Source: Laburnicola sp. R22_1 (Eukaryota; Ascomycota; Dothideomycetes; Pleosporales; Didymosphaeriaceae). From it: a stretch of 64,000 nucleotides of DNA. Both the position numbers and the translations under genes were made by a program. The stretch is taken from contig JACONQ010000019.1 in NCBI GenBank assembly GCA_014281115.1, positions 1,798,001 through 1,862,000 of the forward strand, in the 5' to 3' direction. The notes beneath the pieces were generated by a model. That model saw only the letters and a program-made list of their open reading frames with translations, ran no database searches and was not told the origin of the DNA. This document shows, piece by piece, positions 33,073-42,984 of the stretch (its first letter is position 1; each line of letters opens with the position of its first letter).

Positions 33073-33503
33073 ATGCAGTTCACTACCATCCTCGTTGCTC
33101 TCCTGCCCGCTTTGGCTGCCGCCCAGGATGCCGCCCAGAACCCGGTTTCCAACGATTTGTGCTCCGCTGGCCGTTCCTCCTGTCCTGACAGCTCTGATGG
33201 CTTTCAGCGTTGCCTCGTCCTGTAAATACTTTGCCTTCGGATGCAACCCGCAAGAACCAATGCTAACACGCCATCCCAATCATAGCGACGATTTACCCCT
33301 TTGTGTGATTGACTGCCAGTCGCAGTCGGCCTGCCGCACCCAGTGCCAGCAGCAGGGCCATTTCAACGGGTTCTGCACCACCGGGTATGTACAGCTTCTA
33401 TTTAGATATTCCACCATCTAACCATTGTGATATTGTTAGAGACAACCCTTGCATCTGCAGCGACGTCGACGCCAGCTCCGACGCCCCCTCCGACGCCGCC
33501 TAA
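33073..33503 (+). CDS. Small cysteine-rich secreted protein, three exons, defensin-like spacing
   Basis: Exons 33073-33221, 33286-33384 and 33440-33503 give 103 residues. Intron 1 (64 nt) is GTAAAT...TAG with branch-like GCTAAC. Intron 2 (55 nt) is GTATGT...TAG with CTAAC. Phases agree. Residues 1-18 form a classical signal peptide ([18 protein letters not shown]). Ten Cys follow. Six in exons 2-3 have spacing C-x5-C-x3-C-x9-C-x6-C-x-C with Gly two residues before the fourth, the CS-alpha-beta/gamma-core pattern of defensin-like peptides. The tail is acidic and Ala/Ser-rich. Codons are balanced and free of RIP. A secreted effector or antimicrobial role is inference. The unspliced reading would stop at 33225. 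Confidence 0.72.
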
Positions 33504-33831
33504 GCAGGCCTTGGGCATTAAATTCCCTCGCGTACCTTTTATTTTTTGGCTGTCCCTGCATTTGGGATACTTGAAAATGAGGGATCTTAGAGGGATCTTA
33601 TACACTTCGACTTAACCGTTATTACATTTAGTCTGCTGTACGGAGGAGCATTTTTAATTTTCTGACCAAACCTTGCTCACCAAGCATCTATTTGCAGGGC
33701 TTAGCGTCAGAAGCCCTTGTCAGTTGTCCCGCGGGGTTTTGATAGCTTTACTTTGTTGTAGACAAACGTAAATATAAACTGTTATTTCGATGGTATCGAC
33801 GGGCTTGGCGGCCTTTGAATTTATTGTCTCC
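33504..33831. other. Non-coding stretch downstream of the secreted-protein gene
   Basis: No ORF or repeat structure is convincing here. AT-moderate single-copy sequence, presumably the 3' untranslated region and flank of the gene. Confidence 0.5.
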
Positions 33832-34040
33832 TGTCAAGCTCTAGAGCTCTATCTCTTATCAGATTGACTAACCACTCAGCCGAGTTTGGCCGAGCTAGTT
33901 CACCCAAGTCAACCGTATCAGAGATGGCACCTATATATAGTGGACCAGAACCTTTCCTTTACATGGGAATAGGAGGCACTTTTCAATTAATAAAAAACAA
34001 CAGTTCTTATCTTTGATGTCTCCGTTGCGTCCGATTGACA
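33832..34040 (+). repeat. Probable solo LTR
   Basis: Starts TGTCAA and ends TTGACA (209 bp). A TATATATA promoter-like site lies near 33930 and an AATAAAA signal near 33990. Flanks are TCTCC (33827-33831) and CCTCC (34041-34045), matching as a 5-bp duplication except for one C/T. No internal element remains. Confidence 0.55.
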
Positions 34041-34053
34041 CCTCCCTCTAGGG

Positions 34054-34366
34054 CAGTGATGGGGGAAACTGAGCGATTACTCAGAGCGTCGCTCAGTTTA
34101 CTTATAAGCGATAGAGCGTCGCTTATAACTTGAAGTAAACTAAGCAACGCTCACCTTACTTATAAGTAAAATAATAGAATTTAATAAAAATTATATTTTT
34201 ATAATCTAGAGAAAAAACTAAAATTTTTATACATTAGGACTTTAGTAATAACTATTATAGTTAGCTTATAATTTAGCTTTAAAGCTAGTAAGTTTAAAAG
34301 ACTAATATATAATTCTCACACTCTTTTTAATTACTAATTAGAGGATTCGCCGAGAATGCACGCGGA
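34054..34366. other. AT-rich tract with an inverted repeat
   Basis: GAGCGTCGCTCAGTTTACTT at 34084-34103 is repeated inverted at 34133-34152 with three mismatches, with TTATAAGCG and its complement between. From 34160 the sequence is very AT-rich and mutated. It begins CAGTGATGG like some hAT ends, but no second end was found. Confidence 0.4.
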
Positions 34367-34513
34367 ATGGAGGACTTCGAACAGCTCGATCGTCAAGAAG
34401 GCGTGGGATATTGCAGCATGGCTACATCTCCAAGCATGACCGAATTCCATGACTTTGACGAAGTCAGTCAACCTGTTAGCCCGATAAGATCCTCGACGTG
34501 CAAAACGATCTAG
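34367..34513 (+). CDS. Possible exon, 48 residues, unrecognised
   Basis: An open frame from ATG 34367 to TAG 34511 with coding-like composition (MEDFEQLDRQEG, then SPSMTEFHDFDEVSQP). It is acidic, with no domain I can name. It lies in one of the few stretches free of transposon sequence, and GC content jumps from the AT-rich tract just before it. It could be the first exon of a gene or chance. No splice partner was identified. Confidence 0.25.
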   Translation: MEDFEQLDRQEGVGYCSMATSPSMTEFHDFDEVSQPVSPIRSSTCKTI

Positions 34514-34819
34514 ATAATCCAGACTAGCAAGCCAACTATAGTAAGCTAGCGATGTAGAGCGAAGTAGCCTCTTACCTGTCGTTCTCCTATGAAATAGCTA
34601 CCAACGTGACTCTGTATATGTTAATCTTTTGGGTGCCACCACAACCACGACGCCTTGTCGGTTAGGCAAGCTCACGGTGCTGATCGATATTGCTTTAATG
34701 CGCTGCTAATAGGAACTACCCTTATTACCAGGACCATGCGCCAAGAATCTATTGCAACTCCAAGATCCAAAGACCGGTTAGCACCGTGTGTAACCTAGCT
34801 ACAAGCACCATGCATGTTT

Positions 34820-35053
34820 CTAAATAGTGGGCCGTGGCGCGTGTACCGTATCATATCGACGTGTGTCGGACCGCGTCGGGCCGTATCGAAACGTGTCGGA
34901 TCGTGTTGAGACAGTTTCGTTGCTGAGCACTGGGGCACTGACAGCACTCTGCTGTACTCCCAAAACATTTTGGGAGGTTGTAGTAGAGACACTGTAATTA
35001 TCTGAGTCTGGGATGGATGTAGAATCGAACTGGTAAGAGGCGCCTGATGACAT
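34820..35053 (-). CDS. Possible short ORF, 77 residues, Ser/Thr-rich
   Basis: Minus-strand frame from Met 35053 (MSSGASYQFDSTSIPDSDNY) to 34820. The second half is built on an imperfect 8-10-bp repeat around GTGTCGGA (about 34850-34905) and reads RSDTFRYGPTRSDTRRY. It looks like the beginning of a larger protein, such as a transposase leader or a disordered region, but nothing supports continuation. It lies just outside the hAT-E insertion point. Low confidence that it is translated. Confidence 0.25.
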   Translation of the reverse strand: MSSGASYQFDSTSIPDSDNYSVSTTTSQNVLGVQQSAVSAPVLSNETVSTRSDTFRYGPTRSDTRRYDTVHAPRPTI

Positions 35054-35537
35054 TTTCGGCCGCTAGAGATCTGTTCCGTTTTCGAAGCTAAAAGATCGAG
35101 CCAGCACGATGTACCCTAGGCGTAACAAAGAAGGTTAGCCTTCCTTTTGGGAATAAGATTTGACCATGTGTCCGAGCTACTCACAAGTAATTGGCTTCGT
35201 GGACAGTCTAGCTTAATGATGATAGTGTTGCGGGGCAAAGGCTGGCTTAGCAGACCTGCCAACAATCAAGCCGCTAACAAGCGCTTGATTGTTTGGCTTG
35301 AGCTTGGCTTGGTTCTATCAATCCAAGCTAACGTGTAGTAATTTGCTAACAAGCCAAGCTAAGGAGGGAAGGCTTAATTGTTTGGCTTGTTAGGCTTGAT
35401 AAAAAGTAGGCAGCAGAGTGGTTTTAGGCCAAGTTTAATAACGTTTTCAAGGCTGCTGTACAGACGATCTCGCGACACTTTTCTGGTGTTGTACCAGTAC
35501 GGTAGTCAGCTTATCGATAGCTAAGCTCGGCTATCTA

Positions 35538-35733
35538 TCGCGTGCAAAAATCGGTAGAAATCTTGGCGGCATCCGAGAATTTACGCGCGCGCGGGGAGCC
35601 TCATACAAATCGTAAATTTGACTGTGACGCGTCGATAACAGCCTATAAACTGTTGAACAACTGTTAGTAAGTCGTGAGGCTGTACAAATACGTGTATATG
35701 GCTATACTGACGCTTTTTCTAGTGGAGTAGTCC
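35538..35733 (+). repeat. Left terminal inverted repeat of two-gene element 1
   Basis: 196 bp, near-identical to the inverted right copy. It ends 6 bp before the accessory start codon; the right copy ends directly at the transposase start codon. Both genes therefore have the same upstream sequence, which must contain the promoter. Confidence 0.85.
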
Positions 35734-35739
35734 GTCGAA

Positions 35740-37639
35740 ATGGCTGGAGATCGCCCACAGAGGGTGCGTAGGGCCCCCTCACGGCCTGGAGAGAAAACTG
35801 AGGGCGACGGAGCAGCTGCAAAGGCGCGTACAGCCCGTAAGAGCAGCAAGAAGGCCCCTAAGAAAGCTCCCAGTGGGAGTACTAGAGGGCGCCTGGCGAG
35901 CGGTACCGGTAAGGGCCCAATAACTCGCGCGCGACGCTGGGCTAACAGTGCCCCAGCAGTCAATCGGGCTGCCCTTGCTTCAGTTAGTACGCAGAACACT
36001 GCAAATAGACAGCAGGCTCTACCCTTGTCATCGCCGCCACCAGTAGAGCCTCCCGTATTGACCTCACCGTCGAGAGCACGCTGCCGCTGTCGTCGCCCAC
36101 TACGCCGCGCGCGCGTGAGCCTCTCCGCCCTCCACTACTTGGTTTATCGTCGTCGCCGGGTTCGCGAGCGGAATTTGACCTGGAGGTAGACTATAAGCTT
36201 ATCGTCAACGGCAAGAGCGCTGTTCACCGCCCACCAGAGAGACACGGCCGCTATTTTTGGTGGCTCGATATGGCGGAGAAAGTTATAAACGATATGCTGG
36301 AGCAGCCAGAGGCTCAACTTAGTGGGTGTGAGTTTGACTTTGAGAGCCGTACGGTGGCTTTTCGAGCGGGCGTAAAGTCGCGAAAAATACTAGTAACGCT
36401 GGCCGACTTTAGCCAGGTGGAGGAGGACAAGCTTTTAAAGCTATCGAGTACCAGGTCAGCAAATCGCCGGGCGTCCAGCTTGTAGAGGTTACCTTTGAGG
36501 TGCGCGTCAAGGCTAAGGCTCTCGAAAAGGCCTTCAAGCGTAATCAATCGTTCAACGACCCATCGTCTGACGTGGGTGAGGTGACTCCACAGCCAGAAAA
36601 GCAGACGCGCCGTCAACAGCAGCTCCTTAACGAGTCGAGGGCTATACAGCGCGTAGAGAGCTTGTCGTCGGCGCAGGACTGGGAGAGAAGCCTTCATCAG
36701 CACTGGCTCTGTCGCAATAGTGAGTGTACAAACTTTGGGAACTGGTGCTGGGTAACGCCCAACCACGAGCACTACGCTATTGGAGCTGCCGACTCGAAGT
36801 CCTGGGCGAACGCGATCGTTGCTGGCCAGGCTGAGCTCCTCGCGCCGCCGATAACTCTTATCGACTACTGGCGGAGCCCTGCTGGCGGCGGCAACCAGCT
36901 GAAGCGTCGGAGAGGTGCCGGTAAAAAGCGCTCAAAAGCCCGGCGTGGCGGTTATTATAGCGACTCGGAGAGCGATGGGAGCGACGGTGAGGGCGACTTC
37001 TGGCGTAACTACGAGCGACGTGAGCGCCAGAAGGAGCGCCAGAGAGCTATTGACGAGGCTCGCTGGCGCGACGAGAAACACGAGCTGCTCAAGCTCCAGC
37101 GTGAGAGCGTCCAGTTACAGCAAAATACTGTCGGATTTGGTCAGCCTGCAGTACCTATGGCGCCCCAAATGGGTTATCCTGCTTACTCTATACCGCCAGC
37201 TCTTCCATCGCAGCTTCAACAGCTGCAGCAGTACTACTCACCTCTGCCAAGTCAGCGTCCGCGTACGCCAGGAAGCGCCCTCCCAATCGTCAGCTCAAGC
37301 CCTGTGAGTGGCCAGGAGGATACAAGGGCAACAGTGAGGGAGTTTTTCAGCTGGCTAATCAACCAGCAGCCGGAGGACGATCGTGAGGACTACGAGCAGG
37401 CTCGAGATGTGGCGATATCAGAAAAGTGGACTGTCAAAGATCTTAAGGAGATGTCAAGCGTTAGAGGAGAGCTCTATAAAATCGCGGTTAGTGAGCGCTT
37501 TAAGCTGAAGGATGTAGTCGTTAGGCACCTGCGAGATGACCTGAAGAAGTATAAGCAGCACTGTAAGACAGCTACTGCCGCCGCAGGGTTCGTAAGTATG
37601 GGTAGTAGGGGCGCTGTGGGTAGTGGGGTTACTGGCTGA
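35740..37639 (+). CDS. Accessory protein of two-gene element 1, frame changes unresolved
   Basis: Three overlapping open frames (35740-36189, about 36009-36485, about 36434-37639) would give some 630 residues if joined. The N-terminal part is basic and Lys/Pro-rich (SSKKAPKKAP, GSTRGR). The middle has WWLDMAEKVINDMLEQPEAQ. In the third frame Cys 71, 76 and 83 form C-x4-C-x-N-F-x3-C (36710-36748). A basic run (KRRRGAGKKRSKARR), an acidic SDSESDGSDGEGD, a Gln/Pro-rich segment and a charged C-terminal domain follow. I recognise no family. The second change falls on T-TTA-AAG (36434-36440), a -1 slippery heptamer in the right phase. The first could be a small deletion or intron. DNA-binding or target-choice roles are inference only. 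Confidence 0.6.
36434..36440 (+). promoter_or_regulatory. Possible -1 ribosomal frameshift site
   Basis: TTTAAAG in the phase T-TTA-AAG links the second and third frames of the accessory gene; a -1 slip there reads straight into the long third frame. The same join would result from loss of one T in the run of four T at 36433-36436, so a mutation is equally possible. Confidence 0.3.
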
Positions 37640-37805
37640 GTTGACGATAATTGCAGAGCATGGACTTTACGTAATTACGTCACTACTTTACTTAGTATTC
37701 ACCTTGGCAAGTTTAACGTCTATCCTAACAACTCTACGCTCTACTCTACGCTCTACTGCCACCTCCACATCTCCCTACGTGCCTCCCAGAGCTGCTCCTG
37801 GTTCT

Positions 37806-38882
37806 CTATCCTATACACGCCGTCGGTAGCGTGCTTAAAGTGCTTTTCGCGAACCGATCGCAGCGACTTTCGCGGATAGCGCCCCTTAGAAAGTCGCCAA
37901 AGTTGTTAAAGCGCCACCGTACATGGCAGTAGTTGCGGCGGATCCAGGCCTTTAGGACTCCAAAGGTAAGCTCAATTGGGTTAAAATCAGGCGAATACGG
38001 TGGCAGAAATCTAACAATATGGCCAGCTTCCTCAATAACTCTCACCACCTCCCAGTTTGTATGAATTGAGACGTTGTCGAGTATTATAACCATAGGCTTC
38101 TGGCCATACGCCGCCCGGAGCGTGGGCAACAGCGAATCGCGGATCCAATCGATAAAGTCCTCATGGCTGAAATAGCCCTCCTTTATACCTGTACAGGGCA
38201 GGTAACCGTCAACTGTATACGCTGGGAGAATAGCCCAAGTTTTGCCACGCCGTACGTCCTGGAAATATCGATTGGTAAACCCGATTGGGGCATACGCCCT
38301 GTGGCGCCAGCCAGTCTTCTCGTTGAAAATAGACTCGTCAAGAAACACCAAGTCGGCGGCGATAAATTGCCTCATACTCCTCCGGTAAGCCTCACGGAGC
38401 TCCTCATTGCGCAGTATTGATATGGGCCGTAGGGCTCGCTCGCTCCAGTCGCGATCCTTTAACAGTCGACTAATAGTGGATCGGTGTACCTGAACGCCTC
38501 TCTCCATCCACAGCCAGTATACAATCTCGTCCTGATACATCCAACCGCTCTGAAACAGCTCATCGTACAGCGCCTGCTCATCGTCAGACGATAATTTACG
38601 CGGGCGGCCGAGTACAACGTTGGGGCTGCTGGGTTTGCGAGTGCTCCCATAGAGCTTCAAGTTTCGCTCAATTTTATACACCTCTGACAACGACACGTCT
38701 ACTGAATCTGCGATATCGTCGTGGCGCCAGCCAAGTAGCAGAAAGCGATAAATATCGAGGCGACGACGGGGATCCAGCCCACGGCCTTTAGTTGTAAGCT
38801 CTCGGGGTATACCGGTAGTTGGCGGGCGACGCGCCTGCGCGGCAGTAAGAGGGCGAGGAGCGACTCCGTGAGCTCGAAACAT
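37806..38882 (-). CDS. Tc1-type DD34E transposase of two-gene element 1, intact, 358 residues
   Basis: An uninterrupted frame from Met 38882, directly at the inner edge of the terminal repeat, to 37806. Residues 36-80 form a helix-turn-helix (RRRLDIYRFLLLGWRHDDIA), followed by LGRPRKLSSDD and a second winged region (HRSTISRLLKDRDW). The catalytic triad is D182 (LVFLDESIFNEKTG), D269 (VIILDNVSIH) and E304 (YSPDFNPIE), the last two 34 residues apart. The enzyme would act on its own 195-bp ends at TA. The gene faces the accessory gene, ending 166 bp from it. It shows no RIP-type stops despite its damaged surroundings. Confidence 0.92.
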   Translation of the reverse strand: MFRAHGVAPRPLTAAQARRPPTTGIPRELTTKGRGLDPRRRLDIYRFLLLGWRHDDIADSVDVSLSEVYKIERNLKLYGSTRKPSSPNVVLGRPRKLSSDDEQALYDELFQSGWMYQDEIVYWLWMERGVQVHRSTISRLLKDRDWSERALRPISILRNEELREAYRRSMRQFIAADLVFLDESIFNEKTGWRHRAYAPIGFTNRYFQDVRRGKTWAILPAYTVDGYLPCTGIKEGYFSHEDFIDWIRDSLLPTLRAAYGQKPMVIILDNVSIHTNWEVVRVIEEAGHIVRFLPPYSPDFNPIELTFGVLKAWIRRNYCHVRWRFNNFGDFLRGAIRESRCDRFAKSTLSTLPTACIG

Positions 38883-39059
38883 GGACTACTCCACCAAAAA
38901 AAGCGCCAGTATAGCCCTATACACGTATTTGTACAGCCTCACGACTTACTAACAGTTGTTCAACAATTTATAGGCTGTTATCGACGCGTCACAGTCAAAT
39001 TTACGATTTGTATGAGGCTCCCCGCGCGCGCAAATTCTCGGATGCCGCCAAGATTTCTA
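38883..39059 (-). repeat. Right terminal repeat of two-gene element 1, interrupted by Pogo-E
   Basis: 177 bp here, with the last 17 bp at 41188-41204 beyond Pogo-E. It differs from the left copy at only a few positions, for example one GC pair fewer in the GC run and C/T changes. Confidence 0.85.
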
Positions 39060-41185
39060 CCCTGTCTCGGCAGTCAATGCGCACCGTCACTCAATGCGCA
39101 ACCCCAACGTAATCGCTCAGCCAGCAATATGAGGCTATAGAGCTCTACACAAAAGCTTTTATCGCGAGATTTTCTAGAGTTAGCTTCTCATAGAGCTATA
39201 GATGATTGCTAGCTAGTCAGATTATAGATATCTGCTTAGTGTTCTGATTATACGGCCACAGCGCGATGATGGCGTTGATGGCGCAGATGCCGCCGCATCA
39301 ACGCGTACAGGTGCTGGCGTAGATTTCTTCCTCTTTGTAACTGTATAAGTAGCTTTTAAATCTTTCTGACTTCCCTTTTTGGCAATTTTGAGACGTTTTT
39401 GAAGTTGTTGTTGAGTCTTGCGAGCCTGTTGACGGAGGCGTCGCTCAGCAGCTTGATCAGCTTTCTCCTTAGCGCGCGCATCTCTGGCTGCTGCCCGCTC
39501 AACGCGCTTCTCCTGCTGTAAACGAGCTTTAAGCTGTTTATTAGCTATATAGATCTCTTGCTGCTGAGCTTTTTGGAGTTGTAACTGTTGTTTTTCAGCC
39601 TCCTGCTGGCTGAGCGAGTTACGCGCCCTCTGTACGCGGGCAGGTGACCAGAAATCTGCTCCTCCATGCCACTCCTTAGGTTGCTCTAAGGGCAGAGTCT
39701 TGCCTTTTGTTTGACGCCGTTTCTGGTTTGCAAGAGCTTCTCAGAGACCCTTATTTTCATGCTCTAGGAGCTGCTTTTGTACAGAGATTGAGTGTATCGT
39801 CTGGCTCAGCTTACGCGACTCCTCAGTCGCGATATCCTTCACAGTGGAGCGTAACAGTCGCTCTATTTTACGCCAATCTGACGCGCTAAGTACTGAGGTA
39901 GAGCTCACTGGTGATTCTGGCTCTGGCAGAGTCTCTTTGTTAAACCTTTTGAGGATAGGCGTTGGATCTGGCGGCGAGATACCTGTACACTCAAAAGCTT
40001 TGGTAATCAACTGCGGCGTAACTGACGTCGTCCAGGCCTTCCAGAATAGCGTAAAGAAGTCTCTTTTGGCGATTGTTGACAGTCCTTGGCTCCTATACAG
40101 GTATCCGGAGAGCTCGTCAGAGTAGGCAGCTGAGAGAGACTTAAATACGCAGACGTCAAGAGGCTGCAGCGTATGAGTCGCATGAGGGGGAAATATCGCA
40201 AGGAGGATCTTATTCTGATCGCAGTAGTTGATAAAATCCATAGTAACGTGAGATCCATGCCCATCAAGGACTAGGAGTCGCCACTGCCGTCGAGCCTTCT
40301 CCTTTGTACAGCGATCAAACACCTGTTTAAGCCATTAAAGCCCTATCTCATTGTTTGACCATCCAGAGGTTGATGAGGTGATAAAGACTCTGTGAGAATT
40401 GACGTTGATTTCTTCAACCCAGCTTGATTGTAGAGTCGCGGCGTCAGATCGATAGATTAGCGCTGGATCAACAGTAGATCCGTCGGCGCATATACATGCG
40501 ATGAGCGAGATCCACTCACGGCTGCCGTCCTGTATAGATTGCCTTACTTGGCGACTCTCATATAGAGGCCTATCGAAGATCCTTTTTGAGCGGCCAGTGA
40601 TACCAAGGAGGAAGCCTTTCTCGTCCATATTGTACGTATGCTGAGGCTCTACACTATACTCTGTAATTTTCTTGTGTAGAAGCTCAAAGTAGAGCCTGTA
40701 TTTTGCCTCTGAATCAGCCTTGTGGCGATTGCTGTCAAGCCCAGTCGTCCATCGTGAGATCAAGGAGTCGGGGTTGCGCCTAACAAAGCGATCAACCCAG
40801 GACATGCTAACGTCTCTTTTTGCCATGTAGGAAGCAAAATTTTGTATCATCTGCCGTGTAGGAGGAAGGCCACGCTCAGTAAGGTAGGTGATATATTATA
40901 GAAGCCCCTTTTCTTGTTGTGGATGGAGTAGACGACGTGTACCATCAGTGATAGTACGCGCCTGCGTGACGCGTTGGTGCCTGCGCGTCAACGTAGAGCG
41001 TACAACACCAAATTCTTTGGCGATTTTATTGTATGATAAAAATTCTCCTGGTTCTTGCGCTTCGATTGCTGCTATCGCGGCGTTAATTGGGTCCATATTA
41101 GTGGAGTTGAGGCGCGTCAAAGTTGGGGCGCGTCATGTTGGGGTTGCGCATTGAGTGACGGTGCGCATTGACTGCCGAGACAGGG
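39060..41185 (-). mobile_element. Pogo-E, 2,126 bp
   Basis: The ends are CCCTGTCTCGGCAG and its complement, flanked by TA (39058-39059, 41186-41187). TCAATGCGC occurs twice in each end, offset by 17 bp. It is inserted in the right terminal repeat of two-gene element 1. Confidence 0.92.
39222..41120 (-). pseudogene. Pogo-E transposase with only three stops
   Basis: One frame from 41120 (or Met 41096, MDPINAAIAAIEAQE, which matches relatives better) to 39222. Three nonsense codons lie at about 40896, 40335 and 39741, each one C-to-T change away from Gln or Arg. The helix-turn-helix (YNKIAKEFGVVRSTLTRRH), the CENP-B-like block (WVDRFVRRNPDSL) and the catalytic motifs YNMDEKGF, LVLDGHGSH and LQPLDV are complete. 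The tail is a long Gln/Lys/Arg coiled coil. The active site is intact, so it was probably silenced recently. About 624 residues, the long Pogo form. Confidence 0.88.
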
Positions 41186-41301
41186 TACCGATTTTTGCAC
41201 GCGATAAGCTAGCGTACATAGTCTCCGGCCACCCGGGGATTCCGGCCACCCCACCAAAACGCGACACCCGCACAAAACACGCGATATCTCAACAACGCTT
41301 A

Positions 41302-42894
41302 TTATGATTGCCACTGCGTGCACATAGACTCTAGAGTTGCAGCAGCAGCAGCTACTAAAGCTGTTTCTGAAGCGCTCGATATAGTAGATCTTTGCTGCTG
41401 AGCTCCTGCAGCCTCAGCTGCGCGTATAGCCTCTACGATAGTCTCTACCTCTGCAAAGCGTCGATTTGGGTCTATTTGAACGCGCTTTCGAGGACGCTGA
41501 GAGCTAGTAGTCTGTAGATGATACTCAAGGCGTCTTTTCTCTGATTCTAGCCCTGCAGCTCTAGCATTTGCAGCTGCTAGCGCCTTACCTGCTTTCTGTA
41601 GGAGTAGCCGGGTGCTACGACCTAGGTTTTCAAGGCTCTGGATGTCGCGCTGCGCCAAGTATAGATCCCGAGGGCCTTGAGGGGTAGAGAGGAAGCTCTG
41701 AGGCTGCTGCTGGGGCTGCTGCTGAGGCGTAGGCGTCGTAGGCCTCTGAGAGACCTGCGACGAGCTGAGCACGTGATTGATGTTGAATGGGCAGAGACTA
41801 GTAGCCTGCCAGCCAGCTCGAATCACACGCTCTGTGAAGCCTTCCTCCCTAGCTTGATAGTAGCAGGCAATAAAGCGCTCTTTCTTGACAGGCGCGGCGT
41901 CGTTGAGCGACGCGAGCTCCTGGATCTGGCGTTGGTAACTAGACTTGATAATAGAGAAAGGAGCAAGATCTAGAGGCTGTAGGACGTGTGAGGAGTGCGC
42001 AGGTAGGTATAGGAGCTTGATTCGATGCTGTTTACAGAGCTATAGGAACTCTATACTAATATGGCTGCCGTGCCTGTTAAGAATAAGGAGGCGGTACTAG
42101 CTATTACCTACAGCCGTCTTAGGTATGAATATGCGCTGTAGCCACTCAACACCTATTGCATTTGATGTCTATCCGTTCTCTGAGGTTGTATAGAGCCAGC
42201 TAGGTACGTAGGACGAGGGGAACTAGGTAGTCTGTAGGCTCTGGCCCTTGAAGATGACTGCGCAGCGTAGTTTCTGCCCTATCGCCGATACACACTTGAT
42301 TATAGAGACCTACTTGCGATTTTCTGGAGACCGAATGTAAGCCTTCTTTTTCTGACTACTAGAGAGTACTCTAGTGTTTGTACATACTCTTAGAGCAAGC
42401 CCTGTCTTATCCATATTCTAGATATCCTCATTGCGTATATTTAAGCGCTTTCTAGTCCTCTTAAAGAGCTCTAGAAAGGCGCGCACCTGCTCTGGAGTCG
42501 CTGCCTTAGCTCTCTGAGCCTCTAGCTTTCTACTGACTACTGAGGCGACGCGTGGCTGGCGCTGGATGAAGTGTGAGAGCTAGAGCTTGCTGACAGGCTG
42601 ATCGTCGCCGTTTATACGCAGGATTCGATTCGCCATTTCTTGAGCGCAAGCGTGTGAGGGAGGGCAAGCGCGCGCGTCTTCTTCGAGGATCTAGTCTACT
42701 AGGAAGTCCTCCTGTAGAGGAGTTAATCGCTGCTGGTGTTGATGGCTGAGCGCACTGTTTGTTGCGCTATCTAGTTGGCCTTGAAGCGTGGATCGAGGGA
42801 TATTATATGCCTTTGCTATAGCGCGTAGACTAGAATAAAGACCTGTGTTGAAATCGCTGATAGCTGATTGTATAGCTAGCTCACGGGCGTCTAT
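41302..42894 (-). pseudogene. Pogo-F transposase, same length as Pogo-B, start codon lost
   Basis: The region equivalent to Pogo-B codons 1-531 is exactly 1,593 nt, so there are no net indels. The start codon is ATA at 42894 where Pogo-B has ATG. The N-terminal two thirds carry many stops and transitions (for example the TAG-rich stretch 42000-42850). The last 174 codons (from 41826) are open and close to Pogo-B (RAGWQATSLCPFNINHVLSS). A sharp mutation gradient runs along the gene. Decay by point mutation only is what RIP predicts. Inactive. Confidence 0.85.
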
Positions 42895-42984
42895 TTTGAT
42901 GAGCGTTGTTGGGAGATATCGCGTGTTTTGTGCAGGTGTCGCGTTTTGGTGGGGTGGCCGGAATCCCTATGTGGCCGGCAACTA

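Larger units (their letters stand above)
35538..41204. mobile_element. Two-gene DD34E element 1, about 3.5 kb without nested Pogo-E
   Basis: The ends are TCGCGTGCAAAAATCGG and its complement, with TA on both sides (35536-35537, 41205-41206). The terminal repeats are about 195 bp and nearly identical (35538-35733 against 38883-39059 plus 41188-41204). Two convergent genes lie between them: an unrecognised accessory gene (plus) and a Tc1-type transposase (minus). Pogo-E is inserted in the right terminal repeat. It sits in the 5' end of hAT-E. Confidence 0.85.

Noticed and set aside
33222..33285. Taking the secreted protein as a 50-residue single-exon product ending at 33225
   Set aside because: The stop lies inside a canonical GTAAAT...TAG intron with a branch-like site, and splicing restores a Cys-rich frame across two further exons.
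35740..36189. Accessory gene as a captured host histone-like or linker protein
   Set aside because: The basic Lys/Pro tail is suggestive, but the gene lies wholly within the terminal repeats and has a counterpart in a second element with the same layout.
36915..37307. 130-residue ORF inside the accessory gene
   Set aside because: Shifted frame of the accessory coding region; no independent start context or motif.
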